64,000 nt of DNA, from the NCBI GenBank assembly GCA_964036275.1, contig OZ038434.1:33627279-33691278 (forward strand), read 5' to 3'. The notes under the pieces are model-generated. The model did no database searches, was not told the DNA's origin, and saw only the letters and a program-made list of their open reading frames with translations. The position numbers and the translations under genes were made by a program. Below are positions 60,801 through 64,000 of the stretch, in pieces (within the stretch, counting starts at the first letter, position 1; the number at the start of each line of letters is the position of its first letter). The DNA comes from Litoditis marina (taxonomy: Eukaryota; Nematoda; Chromadorea; Rhabditida; Rhabditidae).

Positions 60801-62795
60801 AGAGGCGTTTTTCTCCTTTCTGGAGAGCTCATTCTTTGAGTGAATGATAAACTAATCAATAACTAAAGTACCAACCGAATTGCCAGATTGAGCTCGCGAA
60901 TCCTCTCGTAATTCGTGTACGGCGTGTCACAGCCTGTACAGGTGACTGGAAAAGGAAAAATCATACATGGTTCTCCAAAACTGTTTCTGAAGCCACAAAA
61001 TAGCAGTCCAACCATCTCGAAATTAACGAAATCATTGTCCGTTTTAGTTTGAATTGCAATCGTGATTTATAGTTCAATTTCAAAATAACTGGGGTAACTG
61101 TACTATTGTACAGTTTATTTCATCGAACAAACCAATAAAGTGAAAATCCTAATGTTCTAGTTCGCTCAGTATGCAATACGACTGGCCCACCTTGATTCCT
61201 TAGCGTTCCGCCGAAAATCTGCTCAATTGGGGTGGAGGGCTTGGCGTTTCTGAAAAACAATTAGATGAGCACTTGCAGCTCAACAGTCCATCAAACAATG
61301 AATGCGTTTCCCTTCCGAATTTCACCGAATTCTCATAGCATCAGTCCCAGTTTCCAGACGAGCTGTTGCTCAATCACAGATCCATGAATGACCAAACCAC
61401 AGAACCAATACAGAATCAAAAAAGAATTTCAAGCACATCACTTTCTCATAGCTTCTCCCGCTCTTCAAATTCATAGTTATATCGGAAATCGCAGCTGGTA
61501 GATCAAAAGTACTGCATCAGGTGTAATAATAACAATAACAGCCACTAACACCAGTACATTGGGGTGTGCCGTGGTCTTATTGCAATGGGGCCAAGCGAAA
61601 ACCCCCAATTGAATTTACCACCGTTTTCAGTTTTCTACTCGTAAAACAACCATTAACTTTTTTCCCATAAAAGTGTTAATTGTAATAACAATAACAGCGA
61701 CTAACACGAGTGCATTCGGGTGTGCCGTGGTCTTATTGTGTCCGGGCGGCGGGTCGAACGCGTCCAACATTAGCGAGAGCAACTCGTGTGCATCCTCCTG
61801 CATTCCATGCATATGCGAGGGGAAGATACCTGCAACACAAGTCAAAATCAACAACGTTCGGAATTGATTTAAAAAATGAATCAGGATCGAAAATACGAAA
61901 CTCTAGCTTGAAAACTGGTTTGAAAATGACAACAACTCGATATTGTGGTTTTTGGAGTCAATTAAAAACTCTTAACTTAACCCGAAATTTAACTAAAATG
62001 AATGTTATTTGAGACAGTTGGTTAGAAGAAATGAGTCAAATAGAAAACGCCGACAGAATTAAAAAATTGCTCGAGACTCGAGAAAGATCGAAACGCACAC
62101 AAAAATGATCGCAAAAAGGTTGTGAGTTCTCGAAATTCTAGTAAACCTACGTCTGAGATAGGGTCTGATCCAGGATGCCATAAACGCCCCGCCCTGGCCC
62201 GAGAAGACCCTCTTCAGATGACTGTTGCACATGGCACAACACAGACACTGACCCGGCGGTCGACTACCTGACAAAGAATAACAATAATAGCAACAAAAGG
62301 TAAGAACAAGCGATAATAACAACAATACATAATACAGTTGGCATACAGCAAAAAGCACGCGCTCGAAGTAGGTCTTTGATACTTTGTTTAACCAAACTTT
62401 TATACATTCCGAATTCCGATACGTCCTTTGAAAAAGCCCCGAACGGGAATTCGCATTTTATCCCTCCACCTTTTAACAATGGCCTAAGGTAAGAAGACAA
62501 GTGTGTGATAGGCCAAACCCGCAACCGTCAAACTACTTCACGTCATCGGAAAAAAACCAAGAACATCACAGCTATATCCCTCCCAATGTAGACCCAACTT
62601 TCAATACATAACAATAGAACCATCACATAGTGCTTACACAACTAAACAACATAATGCATACTCACATCGTTCCTTCTGATGACTTTCATAGATGTAGCGG
62701 GCCAGCGGCGCAGTGTGCGTGATCAGCTGTAGGATGGCGTTCAGGAAACAGTCGTTCGAACTGTTGTGAAGTCCGACTCCACGGGCACGCGAACG
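57875..62795 (-). CDS. ubiquitin-specific protease (USP36/USP42-like), 5' part missing
   Basis: Exons (minus strand, high to low): 62666-62795, 62151-62267, 61706-61829, 61191-61249, 60876-60945, 60383-60472, 59930-60053, 59319-59492, 58990-59048, 58573-58731, 57875-57989 (TAG); 1221 nt in frame. A cysteine protease that removes ubiquitin. Cys box GVGLHNSSNDCFLNAILQ with the nucleophile in NDC; QEDAHELLSLMLDAF; IEQIFGGTLRNQ; paired CTGC and CKKC forming the family's zinc finger; VLLVQLKRFNAFGGKIRLP; His box HLGAGVDHGHYVAYSRG with the acidic partner in WYLFDDEQV; closing SNPYLLVYR. The catalytic triad is present. After the domain comes a Ser/Asn/Lys-rich tail (about 90 residues) ending MPNLI. 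The exon before the Cys box is not visible; a LINE lies upstream, so the 5' end is probably beyond the window. C. elegans C34F6.9 is the likely counterpart (recalled, unchecked). Confidence 0.88.
58235..58350. mobile_element. CACCAGTAAGG-type MITE, copy 8 (truncated)
   Basis: Only one end is clear (TATCCGTAAGGTGCGACTAC, then TTTTTGCATCAAAAAAGACA). In the USP gene. Confidence 0.5.
58359..58410 (-). pseudogene. partial copy of the USP tail exon end
   Basis: In gene orientation it reads AAGAAGAGTCACGTCCCCAG, then AATGGCGGGAGTGACATGAA, parallel to the end of exon 58573-58731 (AATGGGGGAGGGAGTGACAT, GAACAG). An alternative use as an exon cannot be excluded, since a GT follows. Confidence 0.5.
59186..59285. 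mobile_element. CACCAGTAAGG-type MITE, copy 9 (truncated)
   Basis: CACACCAGCAAGTTGTGACT, then GATTTTGGATCAAAATTTCC; the other end is not found. In the USP gene. Confidence 0.45.
60529..60674. mobile_element. CACCAGTAAGG-type MITE, copy 10
   Basis: ATACCAGTAAAGTCAGAAAA to GTCGGACCTTACTGGTGTT; in a USP intron. Confidence 0.82.
61533..61605 (-). pseudogene. copy of USP exon 3 end and donor
   Basis: On the plus strand AATAACAATAACAGCCACTA and GTGCCGTGGTCTTATTG repeat the segment at about 61683-61740, which spans the GTTAGT donor and the last codons (NKTTAHPNA) of the exon 61706-61829. The copy lies about 150 nt further into the intron. Confidence 0.7.
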
Positions 62796-63036
62796 CTGAA
62801 AACATACAGGACATTCTGGTGTGACTATTCTTACAGAACGGATTAGTAAAATACTTTTTTCGAGTTCAATTCGAAGTAGAAACTCGATTAAAGGAGGCTG
62901 AAAGGACAGTTGATATGAAAAGGCTGCTCAAGAGAAACTGTAAATACGTGTTTTAAGTTTTATTCAAACTAACAATGTACAATCCTGAGGTGCATACGGT
63001 TTACGTCAATTTTGGGGTGCGTGACGTTATGTGTTC
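62796..63036. other. USP upstream or intron sequence with a decayed element
   Basis: About 62886-63030 is a diverged copy of the KpnI-palindrome element (GGACAGTTGATATGAAAAGG, CAAGAGAAACTG, GTGCATACGGTTTACG). No exon is recognised. Confidence 0.5.
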
Positions 63037-64000
63037 TACTCAGCAAGCCTCTACTTAATTTCTTTTTATCCAATGGGCTTCTGGATAAAAACCAATTCGG
63101 ATTTTTACCTGGGCGTTCGACAGTAGGTAATCTCATGGCCTGCACATCGCAATGGCAAGCTGCTTTGCAAGATGACAGGCAAGTTGATTGCATTTATATT
63201 GATTATCAGAAGGCTTTTGACTCTGTCTCTCATAGACTTTTATCACTCAAGTTAGAAAAATACGGTGTAAATATCACGTTAGTTAACTGGGTGTCTTGTT
63301 ATCTTTCGAATCGTTGTTTCAGAGTGCGGGTTAACAATACTTTATCGTGTCCAAGGTCTTGTAGTTCTGGTGTACCTCAGGGATCAGTCATTGGACCTTT
63401 ACTCTTTCTAATTTATATAAATGATATATCTTGGCGTCTAGCTAGTCCCTGTTTCCTTTTCGCTGATGATCTCAAAATTTTTAGGGAATTACAATGTGAC
63501 TTTGATATCCAAATCTTAGCCAATGACCTAAGAAGTATCTCCATCTGGGCCTCAAAATGGCGTATGAACATCAATGAGTCTAAATCGCAACATCTTTCTA
63601 TAAACAAGTTGACAAATAGTCAGTATTCATTAAATAATGTACCTGTTCCGTCGTGTGAATCTGTTCGAGACCTCGGTGTAATTGTTTGTGATAACCTTTC
63701 ATATAATATTCATATTAGAAATATTGTCATCAAGGCAAACCGAGTGGCAAATTGTATTCTGAGAGCTTTTCAATTGCGCAATATCGAAAGTTACAAAACA
63801 GCTTTCATTTGCTATGTTAGACCAATTTTGGAGTATTGCTCTCCTATATGGTCTCCTTCAATGATTGGCGAGAGAAATATGGTTGAAAATGTTCAACGGC
63901 GCTTTACTAGGATAGTATTTAGAAAATGTTTTGCTGGTCCAGTTACGTTATCTTATGCGCAACGTTTGAAATCCCTCGAACTTCAGTCTCTCGCTCACCG
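63037..64000 (+). mobile_element. LINE (non-LTR retrotransposon) reverse transcriptase, 5'-truncated
   Basis: One reading frame stays open for over 310 codons and leaves the window. Motifs in order: NQFGFLPGRST, YIDYQKAFDSVSH (motif A), GVPQGSVIGPLLFLIYIND (motif B'), FLFADDLKIF (motif C, catalytic Asp pair), DLGVIV, and NVQRRFTRIVF. These are typical of the jockey/CR1-like group. The upstream fingers region and any ORF1 or endonuclease are missing, and the element abuts a decayed inverted-repeat copy. It lies antisense to the USP gene. The lack of stops suggests a fairly recent insertion; activity cannot be judged without the 3' end. Confidence 0.92.

Overview
This is eukaryotic DNA, almost certainly from a nematode. 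Introns end in U-rich TTTCAG-type acceptors. Two start codons sit 1-5 nt after an acceptor-like site, as expected for spliced-leader trans-splicing. The best-recognised genes have nematode-style exon structure. Unlike compact Caenorhabditis elegans genes, the introns are long and packed with short inverted-repeat elements. Most of the 64 kb is intron and repeat. I built gene models by joining exons on reading frame, splice consensus and protein-family similarity; each complete model closes to a multiple of three.

Layout: (1) 1-6181 (+), the 3' part of a gene with at least two C-type lectin-like domains. (2) 8527-15116 (+), a 219-residue four-helix membrane protein I do not recognise. (3) 18910-39765 (+), a 30-exon, 1013-residue secreted protein with eight alternating lustrin-type cysteine repeats and Kunitz domains. 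(4) 41075-45949 (-), heparan sulfate 2-O-sulfotransferase (hst-2). (5) 47610-56716 (+), NADP-dependent isocitrate dehydrogenase with a mitochondrial-type leader (idh-2). (6) 57875 to beyond 62795 (-), a ubiquitin-specific protease whose 5' end is not seen. (7) 63037-64000 (+), an open LINE reverse transcriptase running off the end. From memory, C. elegans hst-2 (C34F6.4) and idh-2 (C34F6.8) lie on one X-linked cosmid together with a Kunitz gene and a USP gene, so the right half looks like conserved microsynteny. The genes share a neighbourhood, not an obvious pathway, although the lectin, Kunitz/lustrin and heparan sulfate genes all act in the secretory or extracellular space.

Repeats: a tRNA-like SINE (six copies, one with a clear 13-bp target duplication) and about ten families of short inverted-repeat elements (roughly 120-450 bp), with nested insertions, microsatellites and minisatellites.

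The most unusual pattern is that in at least five of the six genes, introns carry decayed tandem copies of the neighbouring exon-intron junction. One such copy is split by a transposon. The window therefore records repeated small duplications centred on splice junctions.
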